Shown here piece by piece: positions 45,270 through 56,252 of a stretch of 64,000 nucleotides of DNA. Each line of letters starts with the position of its first letter. Position 1 is the first letter of the stretch. The stretch is taken from assembly GCA_024220505.1 (NCBI GenBank), contig JAKZZE010000027.1, positions 62,001 through 126,000 of the forward strand, read 5' to 3'. The stretch comes from Rhizopus arrhizus (taxonomy: Eukaryota > Mucoromycota > Mucoromycetes > Mucorales > Rhizopodaceae). A program made the translations under genes and the position numbers. The notes below the pieces were generated by a model. It ran no database searches. It saw only the letters and a program-made list of their open reading frames with translations, and was not told the origin of the DNA.

Positions 45270-45674
45270 TTTCTTAAAGTTGTTATATAATGAGAGAACT
45301 GATTAAATGATAAAAGGAAAGGTGAGGTGAATTGAGTGTAAATGAAAAAACAAAGAAAGGATAAAGAGGTTAATTAACAATGTTAATTTACTTATTGTTT
45401 CTGAGATTTAATTATATGTTTCGGTTACTAAAGTTTTATTAACCCTATTGTGTAAAGATAGAAAGCGGGGAATGATGAACATGACCAAAAAAAAAAAATA
45501 AACTTTGGTTTGTGTGTGTAAAAATTCTTTTAAATTTACTGATTACTTGCCTTGATATAAAAAAATGTATTTCAATAAAGTCTCTTTTTTTTTACCACTC
45601 AAAAAATAGGGCATAATACAGTGCGGCTGGTAAATTTTGTCCGTTTTGAAAAAATAAATAACGATTTCTGAATT
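45270..45674. other. Intergenic region between the four-span gene and the LINE remnant
   Basis: AT-rich and holds no recognised gene. TA followed by CAGTGCGGCTGG near 45618 looks like the outer end of a Tc1/mariner-type element, but no matching inverted copy was found in the window. Confidence 0.4.
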
Positions 45675-46348
45675 ATTTTTTTTTCTTTTTGTATGAAGAT
45701 TTTATTTTAGTGCGGCCTCCAGACGAGCACTGTTACAAAGTAGTGAAAATTACCACAATAAAACAGCTATTAATATAATAAATTGTAATATTTCTACATT
45801 TCTTGACGATGTAAATTGTCATTGTAGATTCGTCGAAGTAGCGCTGTGGCTCTTGTTGTTGCTTCACTTGGCCAAAAAGGTGTGTCTTCAAAAATATATT
45901 TCCAGTGTAATCTCCATAAACTCAGAGCTCCACACGCAATTACATGAAAGGTGTCAAGTTTCCAATGCGATAGTGTCTTGGCTGTTGTTTGGAGTGGTCA
46001 ATTTATTTGATCTAAAGATAATATCGACGGTTGATCAAGAGATCGTTGCGCCAATGTGTCCCATATAGATCGTTTAACTGGGCAGGACCACAAAAAGTGT
46101 TCATCTGTTTCGATTGCGCTACACATCATGCGTCCTTCATCAGTGATATATCTAGGCATGATTTTATGCAGGCGAGAGCGTGTAGGAGGTTTTGAATAAT
46201 AAAGCCTCCATAGAATGGTACGTGCTGGATGAGAAATTGAGCCGTGCCAAAATGTATTCCAGGAAGATTTGCTGGCTCTAGGATACGTGGATGGAAGACT
46301 ATCTAAAAAGTGTTGGAGCCATAATTGGAAGCGCTGCCAGGACCACTA
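45675..46348 (-). pseudogene. 5'-truncated LINE (non-LTR retrotransposon) 3' end
   Basis: Read on the minus strand, 46348-45794 encodes the tail of a LINE ORF2: FWHGSISHPARTILWRLYYSK, then TDEHFLWSCPVKRSIWDTL (zinc-binding RVT C-terminal motif with C and H ligands) and HVIACGALSLWRLHWK, ending in TAG. One in-frame TGA interrupts it after LSLDQIN, and a TAG stands just upstream of the first recognised residues, so it cannot produce a functional enzyme. A 3' UTR follows, with a stem-loop (45709-45731, AGTGC paired with GCACT) and an A-rich tail at 45675-45690. The 5' truncation is typical of LINE retrotransposition. Confidence 0.82.
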
Positions 46349-46532
46349 ATATTGTTGACAGAAAAACCAACTATTTCAAAACGTAAGTTTGTAATCACTC
46401 GTCAGTTTATCACGGCAATTTTAGGATTGATACTCTAACTTTATCATCCATATTATATAGACTTGCAATTAATCAAATCATAGACATATCTGATATATCA
46501 TAAGGTTCTCCCCTTTACAACAAAAACAAATT

Positions 46533-47618
46533 ATGCAAAAGTTGTCCTCACCAAAAATTGAAACACGTTCCACTTATGATGTGACTGCATTTGAAAATGT
46601 CGTCAAAAAGCTAAGAAGACAATTCAGTTTGTATCCAGAATCATTTGATTAATAATTTTTTACTATACAAAGTTTCGTGGTGTTCAGGATGAAAAAAGAT
46701 TTCTAAGCAAGGCAATTAAAGAAATACGTAACATCAAGACTGGCAATGAACAAACTCAAAAAATTTATTTACAAATGTATGTATAACTTTTGACAATAAG
46801 AAGAAAGAGTTTTAAATGTTGTTTTATTGTATAGTTTAGAAACAATGCTTCATGAGTATTTATATGATCCAAATGAGCAAAATAGCGAGAATGACTATCT
46901 TGTTAAACTGCATGGTCCTATCATGGAGAGTGAATTCCGAGGCACGAGCATTAGATTACGATGGTAAGTGTACTCCTTCTGATTTGCTTCACCAGTGTAC
47001 CACTTTTAAACAATTTTGACAAACAAGAATCCATTTTTGGCTTTAGGGGAGATAGAATCGAGAAGAGTATCTGAAGCCAACGACAACGGGGAAGAAACTG
47101 TTGAATACTCATCAGCCATTCCTGAATCAGCAACTGAAAGTACCAAGCCAAAAGAATGTAAAGATAACGGTTTCAATTGCAAGATTGATTTGAGAGTAAC
47201 AACAAACACTGCCAAACACATTGACCTTAGTGCTGCAGAGTACGCTAAAAGGCCTGTTACTTCCAAGTACTATACAAATAAACTCAAACTGGTATTGTCT
47301 GGCTTCATTCATTTAAGGAAATACATATCAAGTAACAATACCACGGCTGAGTTAAAGTCAGTGCCTTTAATGCTGGTAGAAGGTCTTGAAGGTGAATCAT
47401 TTATATTATTTCTTGTTGACGATGGTTGGCTAGCAATCCAAAAAATTGATGATACTGATGTTCCAAACAATGTTGATTCAATCAAGAATGGAGACACCAA
47501 GTTATACATCAATGGCCTCAATCTATTCAAGATATGTGATATACACATATATGTTTGTCAGATTATAGTATTTATTGCATATTGTTATGTAGAATTATTA
47601 CCTGAATGTAAAAAGTAA
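46533..47618 (+). pseudogene. Decayed gene of an unknown, probably multi-copy Mucorales family
   Basis: Coding-like blocks follow one another on the plus strand: MQKLSSPKIETRST...RRQFSLYPESFD (from ATG 46533), FRGVQDEKRFLSKAIKE (about 46670-46776), a spliced block TMLHEYLYDPNEQN...ESEFRGTSIRLRW (about 46835-46962), and a 200-codon block at 47016-47618 with CKIDLRVTTNTAKHIDLSAAEYAK and LVDDGWLAIQKI. Frames between blocks 1/2 and 3/4 cannot be joined without a stop or frameshift, so I call it broken, although unusual introns could rescue it. The pattern D(L)RV...LSAAEYAK resembles the D-ExK core of PD-(D/E)XK-like folds; this is speculative. Weak further relics (VDESSDDESIYFSKN) continue near 47710. 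Confidence 0.5.
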
Positions 47619-48219
47619 AACGTATACAACAAAAAAAAATGAAAAATATCTTCCAAGCCAAGCAACAACCAAACATAATTCTGAAAAAGCCTATTTGAAA
47701 GAGCGAGTTTGTTGATGAAAGTTCAGACGATGAATCTATTTATTTTTCTAAAAATTTTGAAAAAATGTCATACAAAAGGAGATGATCAAGAAAGAGTTTC
47801 TGTCAAAATGATCATCTACAACTCATAACAAAAAGATATGTATTCTTTACAATGAACAAATAAACTCCTGCTTGCAAACATGCACAGTAAATAGTAGCTA
47901 CATGCTCGTCATTTGCTGTTTTGAAAAGCATGCTTTGAATCCGTCGTTCAATAATCATAAATCAAAACTTTATTGGTTCTTGCATTAGTACTTGATCATT
48001 AGAATGACTCAAGCCAACATCACACTCATTACAATAAGGCCACAATTTTAGACTGTGACTATTCTGGTTACTCACAGCTCTCACTGCATTTTTCTTATTG
48101 ATCCAAACCAAAATTATTTCTTTTAGCCAACAAAAGAAAAAAAAAAAAAAGGTGAGCACTGTTTACAAAATGTTTATATATGACACCAAGAGATGATCAT
48201 TTCAGATATTTATTCTATA
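47619..48219. other. Relic sequence and short intergenic region
   Basis: The first half has remnants of the preceding gene; the rest is the 3' region of the secreted peptide gene. An ORF on the minus strand (47962-48159) ends in a poly-Phe artefact and is not called. Confidence 0.4.
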
Positions 48220-48417
48220 TTAAAATCCACAGCAGAATTTTTTAGTGCCAATAAAGCAATATCCATCTTCATCGACTCTTGTCGTGCCTAGTTCAATCCA
48301 ACCCGGAGGACATTCTTCTACACAGATAGGTGCTTTACCAAACAGATCACACCCATCAGCATTGACAAATTTCAAAATGACTAAGGTAAAGAACAAGGTG
48401 ATAATGGCTACTTTCAT
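48220..48417 (-). CDS. Small secreted cysteine-rich protein (65 aa)
   Basis: Single exon. Residues 1-20 are a clear signal peptide (MKVAIITLFFTLVILKFVNA, cleavage after NA). The mature part is about 45 residues with six Cys in the order C-x7-C-x3-C-x17-C-x7-C-C (DGCDLFG, APICVEECPPGW, GYCFIG, FCC), so three disulfides are likely. The CPPGW segment and the final CC occur in small secreted fungal proteins of this size, but I cannot name a characterised family. Upstream on the minus strand a TATA-like TTTTATC lies about 20 bp before the start, which suggests a short leader. The role (surface, antimicrobial or host interaction) is unknown. Confidence 0.75.
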   Translation of the reverse strand: MKVAIITLFFTLVILKFVNADGCDLFGKAPICVEECPPGWIELGTTRVDEDGYCFIGTKKFCCGF

Positions 48418-49661
48418 TTTTGTACCAAAAAGTAGATAAAAGGGTACTCTTTTTCAATGAATGTCTGTTGGTATTTATTTGATTAGCAAGCGATAAAAAA
48501 TGACAACCCCTTCTTCTTTTATTATAAGTTTGGTCTAAACAAGAATATGGTAATCAAAAGTGTCGATCGGTCATATCCACAAAACCAGTTTTATGCTTTT
48601 TGGAGGAAGATATACAACAAAAAGATAAACAAATTAAGTACTGCTATATAATTGATTACAGTTCTATACAAGCTATAGATATATTAAAAAGCTTGAATGT
48701 GAGCCCATCATCAAAAAATTATTCTACTAGCATGTACTACTTTTTTTGTTCGACCCGTCTCGCATTAAAGAATGCTAAAAGACTGTAATAAAAAAAAATG
48801 CAGACCAATAAGGAGAATTCTTTTAAAAGCCAATCATGACGCTTTCCAAGGAATTAGTCCCAAATTCTGATATGAAAATAGGAACAACAGACCTTCAAAC
48901 AAAGAAAATGAAAACAAAGGCAAGAAGTATTTATGATTTGCAGTTACAAATATAAATATGAATATCAAGTATATTTGATCAAGATTTCTTCACTTTAGAA
49001 GCTATACGCTGTATATTTTGAACATAAAGATTCATGGCTACTTTTTAAGCAGCTTCGTTGCCAAATTCAAAATTGAGTAAGGTTATTTGTGCAAGCTTAT
49101 GCACTCTCTCCTTCTTAGACTGCTTCCTCGACTATACTATATTAATAAAGTCTTGTATGATCTCATCTTTACTCAGCATGTTTTTTATACTCTTCTGCAA
49201 GCAGTCTGCAAAAAAAATCTTTTATGTTGTATTAGCCATCTATTTCGACGGCTCACTTGTACGACCTCTGTATTTCAAATGAAGCCTGGACACCTTTTGT
49301 ACAGAGAATTAAATGATAAACGAACTGTTAAAGCTAGGACGCAAGAGAGAATAAACTCATATCTTCAAATGTCTTTATATGATAGACTATGATTTGCTCT
49401 GACTTATCAAGTAATAAATCGAACGCTGAAAGTGCTTGTTTACTAGATATTGCTAAAATTGCGAATTTTTCAGTTATCCTTCAATAAAGGGCGCATTATA
49501 TTTACTATTTTATTTATTTTTGCCTTAACCGTACAGTCCTTTGACCTTTCCCGATTTCTCAGAATTCCTTACATCATGCTTAAGCTACGAATGATTGTAG
49601 ATTGCGCGTTCAGGACCACTGGTTTTGTTTAAATTCAGAAAAGCCATGATCAGAAATATGC
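48418..49661. other. Region with scattered degenerate open frames
   Basis: Plus-strand frames at 48837-48956 (MTLSKELVPNSDMKIG), about 49000-49080 (LYAVYFEHKDSWLLFKQLRC), 49087-49392 (ending PGHLLYRELNDKRTVKART) and 49450-49632 look partly coding but are broken by stops and lack clean splice links. They may be remains of one decayed gene. No family is recognised. Confidence 0.35.
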
Positions 49662-50110
49662 TTATTTAATTGCAGCACGAGCTGTATGAACACACTTGAT
49701 ATAATTTGCATTATTTTGTTCCTCGTTACTAAAGAGTTTGGGCTTGGCCACCTTTTTCAAAATGCCTTTGATTTCCTTTCGATGGACTTCTTGGCACTCT
49801 TGTTCTCCTAACGGTGCCCTTTCACAAAATTCCAGTCGAAACTCTTGAGTGGGTCTCTGTTCTCGATCTTGTCTGAGTTGGATAATTTTACTTTTTGATT
49901 CGATTACTTTGCCCAATTAATATCATTTGAAGCATTTATTGGCAACCCAGCCGTTCGTGCATAATGTCAGGAAGAGCTAAATGTTGGTTATGAACATAAG
50001 GTTCACTTAGTGTTGTTTCTTCCTCTGTTTCGCTGTTGCCCTATTCCTTATCTTTACTGTGGTCTTCCTCAACTTGATAAGTGCTATGTACTTCGAAATA
50101 AGTAGCTAAA
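49662..50110 (-). pseudogene. Decayed minus-strand gene of unknown family
   Basis: An 84-codon open block (49662-49916, GKVIESKSKIIQLRQDREQR ... NYIKCVHTARAAIK) is preceded on the same strand by coding-like but interrupted sequence: YQVEEDHSKDKE, stop, GNSETEEETTLSEPYVHNQ ... DIMHERLGCQ, stop, then a frame change. Another basic block (KQTVNWYRKYYNKEQKRKK) lies near 50310. Charged composition and continuity suggest a former gene with several inactivating changes. Possibly related to mob-type accessory genes; not identified. Confidence 0.4.
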
Positions 50111-52680
50111 ATAAAAATCTAGAAATAGAAGACTGTTGATCTATTACGTTGTTTTATATTGTTTGCCGCTTGTAAAATTACTCGTCTTCTTATTCTTTTG
50201 CTATTGCTATTATTAACATAAAGAACTATATGACAAAGCTTACGGGTTTTTTCCTCTTTTGCTCTTTATTGTAGTACTTCCGATACCAGTTTACAGTTTG
50301 CTTGTTTTTTATATTTCTTATTTTTCATGCTTATTTGTGTCGAATCACGCTTTGATTTTTGCAATTATACCACATTAAATTATTAGTAAAATGAAATCCT
50401 TTTCACACAAATATTTTAATTAAATAAAGGTACAACATCACCACATAAAGCGTTAAAGGAGGGTTGAATTGATTTCTGTGACGAATTGGATCTTGACCTA
50501 AAAATCTAGATGACAAGTCTCTATGTATATGTATACTCGTAGAGATGTTGAAAGAGCATGGAATTAAATTTGACAGTCTATAATACTTTATATCTATCCT
50601 ATCAAGATGACAGTAGCCAGTAAAAAACGTCCTTTTTCTTTCTTGGTCTGTGATATCCCAGATTGTAATTGCCTTGTTTTTCTTTTTTCTTACGAGTACC
50701 AGGTTTGCCTATTAAAGTAAATCAATTATAAATATATATTAACATTACTGTTCTAGATATAGTTACCTTTATTGCTTGACTAGCCAATAGTGATTGGAAT
50801 ACCTTTTCTTCTTGTTGCCAATATAATTTTGTATTTATACTATATTGTGTATAACATTATCCTACATGATAATAAAGCTCACACCTACTTGTGGAAATAA
50901 TTTAAAATCTGGGGCCCTTATGCTTATAAGTATTTAATAAACAAATCGTTGTCAATGCATTTTTAACTGAGCCTATGATGATAGTAAGTCACCTTCATAA
51001 AAAAGGAGATGTTCTCAATTATGATAGCCAGCTATCTTTATTATTAACAGCTTTTGCTGCCGTAGACTGGAGGGAGCAATTCTCTTGAGCCTCTAATTAA
51101 TAAAACTCCGTCGTTTATGACTTCAGGAACTTTTTACATGATGATTAGTATTCCCAGCTTTTGAACCAGTTGATATACTTAAATAAGATGCTGATCATAA
51201 TCTTTCTTTCTTTGAGCAAATCTATTTTCATTAAGCTCTTGACCCAAATACAAAGAATTTTTCTTCTTGCTGAGATCGTTGAAGTTCAAAAAAAAAAATG
51301 CAGCGGCATAATATTATAAATGGGATTTTTTGAGTAAAGTGTCTCAATAAAGGGGAACATATTCTCCATTGCCTACAGTTTTTAAAAGTAAACATAGGCT
51401 TAGGAATGCATATTAACCTAAAAGTGCCACCTACTGCATAAAATATCACATGCTTTTCCTACAACAACCGTCACTCACGAAATTGAAGTTGAAAAAAGCA
51501 GTCAAAACCTTATCTGAAAAGTATAAAAAGGGGTTGTTATTCTGTTCTTTTTCTTCTTCACTAATCACTTGCCCTGCATTAATGTGGAGGTATGTGTCAT
51601 AAGCCATATTATATATTTATATTAGAAGCTTATATTATATTTTTGTTTACAGATTTATGGTATATGGTTTTTGATATTGGATTTTGGTATTGGTTTATGT
51701 TTCGGCTGGTGGGTGTGGTGTCAAAAAACTTTCAAATTACTGGAGGCTGCAGCTGAAGGTGAGGAGAAAGAATGTTTTCATCCTGCCTGAAAGGGACGCC
51801 TAGATGGTGGGAGTTTTTTTGCCAAAAACTGTCGCGGAGCAGACTAGTTTTTAAAATTTGTCTTGGCCAGGCAAATTATTTTTTAAATCCAATGCAAATG
51901 AAAAAAAAAAAAAAAAAAAAAAAAACCAAAACAAAAGCTTTGCTTCATTTAGAGACATTTTCTTTTCTTTATATGAGCACGAGGTAATATGATACAATGA
52001 TAATGTCTATATTATTATTATTTCTTGCTGTTTATTTGATTGATTTATTTAACATTTAGGACATGACAACTTTAAAAACTAACATGATAGTGCATCTTTA
52101 AAACCATTGCATTCTTATTTTGCTTTCAGTTAAACAAGCGTCGATACATTAAGAAGAGCAAATGAAGTTGTGTGTAATAGTATTCATAACTAATTATAAT
52201 ATTCTATACCTCAGAATGTTTTGTTTAGTTCTTTTATGTATATTAAAACTAATATGACGCGTACCATCGTGAAATTTTAAAAACGAATTTAAGTAATGAC
52301 ACTGTGAGTTGATAATCATCAAATTTAAGAATACCAATTTAGCATGTACTTTGACATCATATGTACAAGTCAACAAAGGTTATATTCAAGCTTTTCAAGT
52401 CTGAAAACAAAGCAGTTGGAACCATGTGATAACGTGAGTTATTAACAGCCAAATAGAAATACGTTAGAGATCGCATTTTAAAGTAGATTTCTCCTTTTCA
52501 AAGCTGTAACTACGAATCAAAGGTAGACTATCCGTCGATAAAAATAAAAAAAGAAGCATGTATGGCATATATTCTAGGAAAAAGAAAAGTCTATAAATCT
52601 ATTTATTTATTTTTGATTCTATAAAAAAGGTACAATGAAAAGCATAGTAATATACAATACACAAAATGCTGATAATGAAC
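50111..52680. other. Long gene-poor stretch with a hydrophobic exon-like fragment and an A tract
   Basis: Mostly AT-rich sequence without recognisable genes. At 51590-51765 an ATG, a GTATGT donor, a TTTACAG acceptor and a hydrophobic block (IYGIWFLILDFGIGLCFGWW, then WCQKTFKLLEAAAEG) resemble a broken membrane-protein gene. At 51900-51924 an A24-25 tract follows a less AT-rich segment (TGTCGCGGAGCAGAC), which looks like a small retroposed fragment. The minus-strand ORFs in this region have no features. Confidence 0.4.
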
Positions 52681-53544
52681 TTAATAAAATGGATACATAA
52701 AAAAAGGATGAATGGGTTGGGCATAAGTTTCTTGAATATTTTTGGGTTCAAGAGAATCCCATCTAGAATGCAAATAATCAGCATGCTGAGGGTAACAGTT
52801 ATTCGATTCATGGGCATAAATGTTTTGTTGCTGAGATGATATAATTTCATGTGGGATACTGTAAGCAGAAGAAGAAGCATATGTATTGTAACCAAGGGAT
52901 TCGGAACAAGAAAATGCTTGAGGACTCAAGTAGTAAGCTTTGTTTTCTGAAGAAGGAAGCATAAGGGATGAGGGTTGATGCTTAAAAAGAATGTCTTCAG
53001 GGTATTGGCAGGATGGCAAGATGGGTGTTGAAGCAGAAGAATATTGTGAATAAGAAGACAAATAAGGGTCATAGGGGCTACTCTTTTCTTCAAACCAATC
53101 AAAGTTATTGTTTTGCTCTGAGCACTCATTATTCCCACGTCGATAGATGGCAATTAACCGTCTTCTGTTTTCATAATCCACAGCAGTAAATTCATTTTTA
53201 GGGCGCTTTTTGTAAGCTCTTGTGTTTTTCACCTTCTTTTTGGGAGAATATTTATAATTAGGATACCTAATAAATTAAGTAATTAGAATAAAATAATACA
53301 GATACAAAACATTCACCATTTACAATCTGTGGTGTTCTTGTCTAGCCAACTCTGCTTTCTGACGGTAATGCTCTTTTTCTTCATCAGCCATTTCCTTCCA
53401 CCATTTAGCAATAACTTTAGAAATATCGCGATGATTGGCGCCTGGGCATTCCTTGACAATTTCTTGCTGCTTTTCAAGTCTATAGATCATGAAAGAATTC
53501 ATAGGACGTGGCACTTTATTGGACGATGAAGTTTTACAAGTCAT
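52681..53544 (-). CDS. HMG-box transcription factor (MATA_HMG/sequence-specific type)
   Basis: Two exons, 53324-53544 and 52681-53266 (57-nt intron), giving 268 aa. Residues about 12-80 are a complete HMG box: VPRPMNSFMIYRLEKQ, NHRDISKVIAKWWKEM, EEKEHYRQKAELARQEHHR, then LYPNYKYSPKKKVK. The RPMNSF and YPNYKY-(basic) ends mark the sequence-specific class (Ste11, MAT, Sox and Rox1-like), not abundant HMGB proteins. The intron falls inside the box between HHRL and YPNY. The remaining about 180 residues are disordered and rich in Ser, Tyr, Pro and Gln, typical of an activation region. Canonical Mucorales sex loci place such a gene between a triose-phosphate transporter and an RNA helicase; neither is present within this window. 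Confidence 0.9.
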
Positions 53545-54794
53545 TTTAATAATCAGAAAGGAATGATTAAAGCTTTGAAATGAAGAGTCTTGCGTGTATT
53601 TATATATCTTGAACGCTTAGCAAGACAAAAAGTTGATTATTCTCATGCGCAGATTAAGCCATTCCCTTAAAGGTGTATACTTCATTGTTATATAAAGCAT
53701 AAAGAAATTTATTTATATGTTATAGGCTGTTTTTAAACATAAAATATTTAATGATCGCCGTTGTTTTTTTTAGTAATACGTTACCATTTTTGCTTACTCT
53801 TGAATTATTAACAATTTTCTGATGAGCTCATATTAGGAGAAAGAAAAGAGGAAGTAAAAACTAAACTTAAAAAAAAGTAGCAAATAAGTAAGACATATTA
53901 AAGCATAGTTTATCTATTTAAAAATATATGGTTTTCATTATATTTCATGCAGTTAAATGAGATTTAATTTATTGATTTATAAAAATATACAGAGTTGTAT
54001 TACATAATCATTTAGTGTATATTTTACATTGAAATTATCAGCTTACATACGTTCTGAATAGTTCTTGAGAGATCAATAGTAAAATACGTTTAATCTAAAG
54101 TTTATTATTTGCTAATTAACATTTCTTTATTGCGAATATCGCATGTTATTTTTTGATAATGTGCAATAAAAGAAATATAAGTTTGTTGATGAACAAAAAT
54201 AGAAATTACTACTGAAGTCAGGCACAGAAGTCACTTGCTTCCTTTGGGATTCTGTATGTTCAGCAATCATTTACAAGTAAAGTATAAAAGAATCATTATT
54301 GAATTGTTCAGTGAAATAAATCTGTACTAAATTGGTTAGCCATAGATCTAATAATGCTGTGAGATGGAACCAATATTATTCGTTTCTTACAATTACTTGA
54401 TTTCATGATTATCTTTTAACTATATATTTTCATGTTACATTTCTTGCTTTTATGTATATCCATCGCCTTGTTATTGTATTTATCTAGAAATTAACCAATT
54501 TATAACAAAGTATGGCTTCTATTCTATCCCATCTGAAAGTTTTTAAAAAAGAATTTTTGTTTGCAAGATTTACTATTATTGAGCCTTTAATATTCTTTGA
54601 ACAGAGTTTGTTTTGGTTTGTTTCAAAAACTAAGCAACATGGTCAGGAAATTGAACAATACAAATGACATACACTATTTTCACAAATTATTCATACAGCT
54701 TTAGAAAAAAATTCGTGTGGTTTAAAGATAAAAATTGATTCAGCTCAGAGAAAAAATTTCATTTTAAAAAAAAAAGAATACTAGGTTGGCTTAC
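53545..54794. other. Intergenic region upstream of the HMG-box gene
   Basis: 1.25 kb of AT-rich sequence. It contains the HMG gene promoter; no ORF with family features on either strand. Confidence 0.5.
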
Positions 54795-55320
54795 TGTTCA
54801 AACAGTCTTCGAATCCAGCAGCTGAATATCTACAAAATCCTTGATGATCGCTCAAAAGGATTCTGCTTTATGCATCTTTACTTCTAGATGACAATGTCTC
54901 TTCCTGCAAAAGCTCTTTTCTTTAAGCTTACTTTTACAAACTGTCCAATTGGATTGAGCTCAGGGGAGTAAGCCGAAAGATAAACACAACAGTAGTAGTA
55001 TTGCTCAATTTATTTTATAAAATCAGTATTCTTGTGAATAGGAGTATTGTCCACAACAATGTAGCTGCTCTTCAATTATCCTTGCTGATACAAAATATCA
55101 ACAGTCTTTGCAATGAAATTATAGTATCTAGTTACATTTCCCCTTTTGGCATTTTTAACAGCCTGAGTACCATCTGCTGCCTTTTTCTTCTTCGAAAGGA
55201 CTAGTTCCCTTGGTCTTCTTTGATGTTTATTACATAATAAGGAGAGATAGTACCCAGAATGGTTATTGTTTTGATCCTTGTCTTTGATACATCTGCAAAA
55301 GCATAGCTCCTCCCATTTTT
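54795..55320 (-). pseudogene. Tc1/mariner-like DDE transposase relic
   Basis: Minus-strand fragments in family order: GRSYAFADVSKTRIKTITIL and GTISPYYVINIK (55314-55215), a frame change, RRPRELVLSKKKKAADGT and NVTRYYNFIAKTVDILY, a stop, then YIVVDNTPIHKN (second catalytic Asp region), a stop, CCVYLSAYSPELNPIGQF (the conserved PPYSPELNPIE region), further stops and WIRRLFEQ. At least one frameshift and four or more stops make it non-functional. The N-terminal DNA-binding half and flanking inverted repeats were not found. Confidence 0.8.
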
Positions 55321-56252
55321 CTATCATGCTACAGAGCGCCTCATGGTCATTTCGTTCTATTCATTTATTGATACATTCATAATTATGTTTAGCCATTAGC
55401 TTTGTTCAAATATATTCCATAACAAAGAATAAGCAATGCTATTATAATCCTTTAAGAGAATTGGTAACCAAAATAAATTACAAGCAATAGGACCTTTTTA
55501 ATAGAAGAAAGATAATTATTCTTTGTACATGTTTATTATTTCTAGTTTGAGAAGTTACTTCGTTTCTTTGTCTTGATACAGAATAATCGTAGCGTTTTAC
55601 TATTTGGATTTTGGATTGGTGTTGATGACTTGTATGTTTGTTTAGGTATTCTATATTTTGACAATCTATTAACAAGTGTTTCTATTGAGTCCTTTCAATA
55701 TCTAACTTTTATTTCTCTACTCATAGTATAACTGTTGAAACTATTAATCAAAATGATATTATAACCCAAAAACATTGTTAGTATCAATTCCATGAACAAA
55801 GGAACAGAAACTACTTACTAATTTTTTTTTATTATATATACTCATTATTGCTATTATTCTTATTCTATCTTTTGCATCATTTTTTTTATTTTATTTGCAC
55901 GAATTTTTTTCTCAAAAGTATACCAATAATTTCGGAATAAAGTGTAAGAAAAATCTAAAAATGAATAGTGAATGTCTTTAGACGACTCAAAGATGAAGAA
56001 AAAATAATTTTAAATTAATTTTTTGTGGCATACTCCAAATTTAGGAACGACTAGAAAAATTTTGAAACCTGCTAAGTGAAAAAAGCCAAGACGACAAAAA
56101 CTTCACACTGTCGTTTAGATTTTGTAAGCGCAGTAAAATATCCGTTTCCGGAAAAATTATTCAATCTTTTTGATCAATTCCATAAAAGACTGGGACAAAT
56201 GGTTTAAATGAAGGGAAAAAGTTTTTTTTTATAAAAAAAAAAAGAGGTATTG
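55321..56252. other. Intergenic region containing dispersed repeat copy 2
   Basis: AT-rich with no recognised gene. The ORF at 55478-55675 (minus) has no features. The second copy of the 32-bp repeat lies inside. Confidence 0.5.
55782..55813. repeat. 32-bp dispersed repeat, copy 2
   Basis: Matches 3541-3572 in the same orientation with two mismatches (start T for A, and C for T before ATGAACAAAGG). It lies about 460 bp from the Tc1/mariner relic, so it could be an element end. Confidence 0.6.

Noticed and set aside
45600..45660. Possible Tc1/mariner terminal repeat (TA then CAGTGCGGCTGG)
   Set aside because: No inverted partner or second copy found within the window, so not listed as an element.
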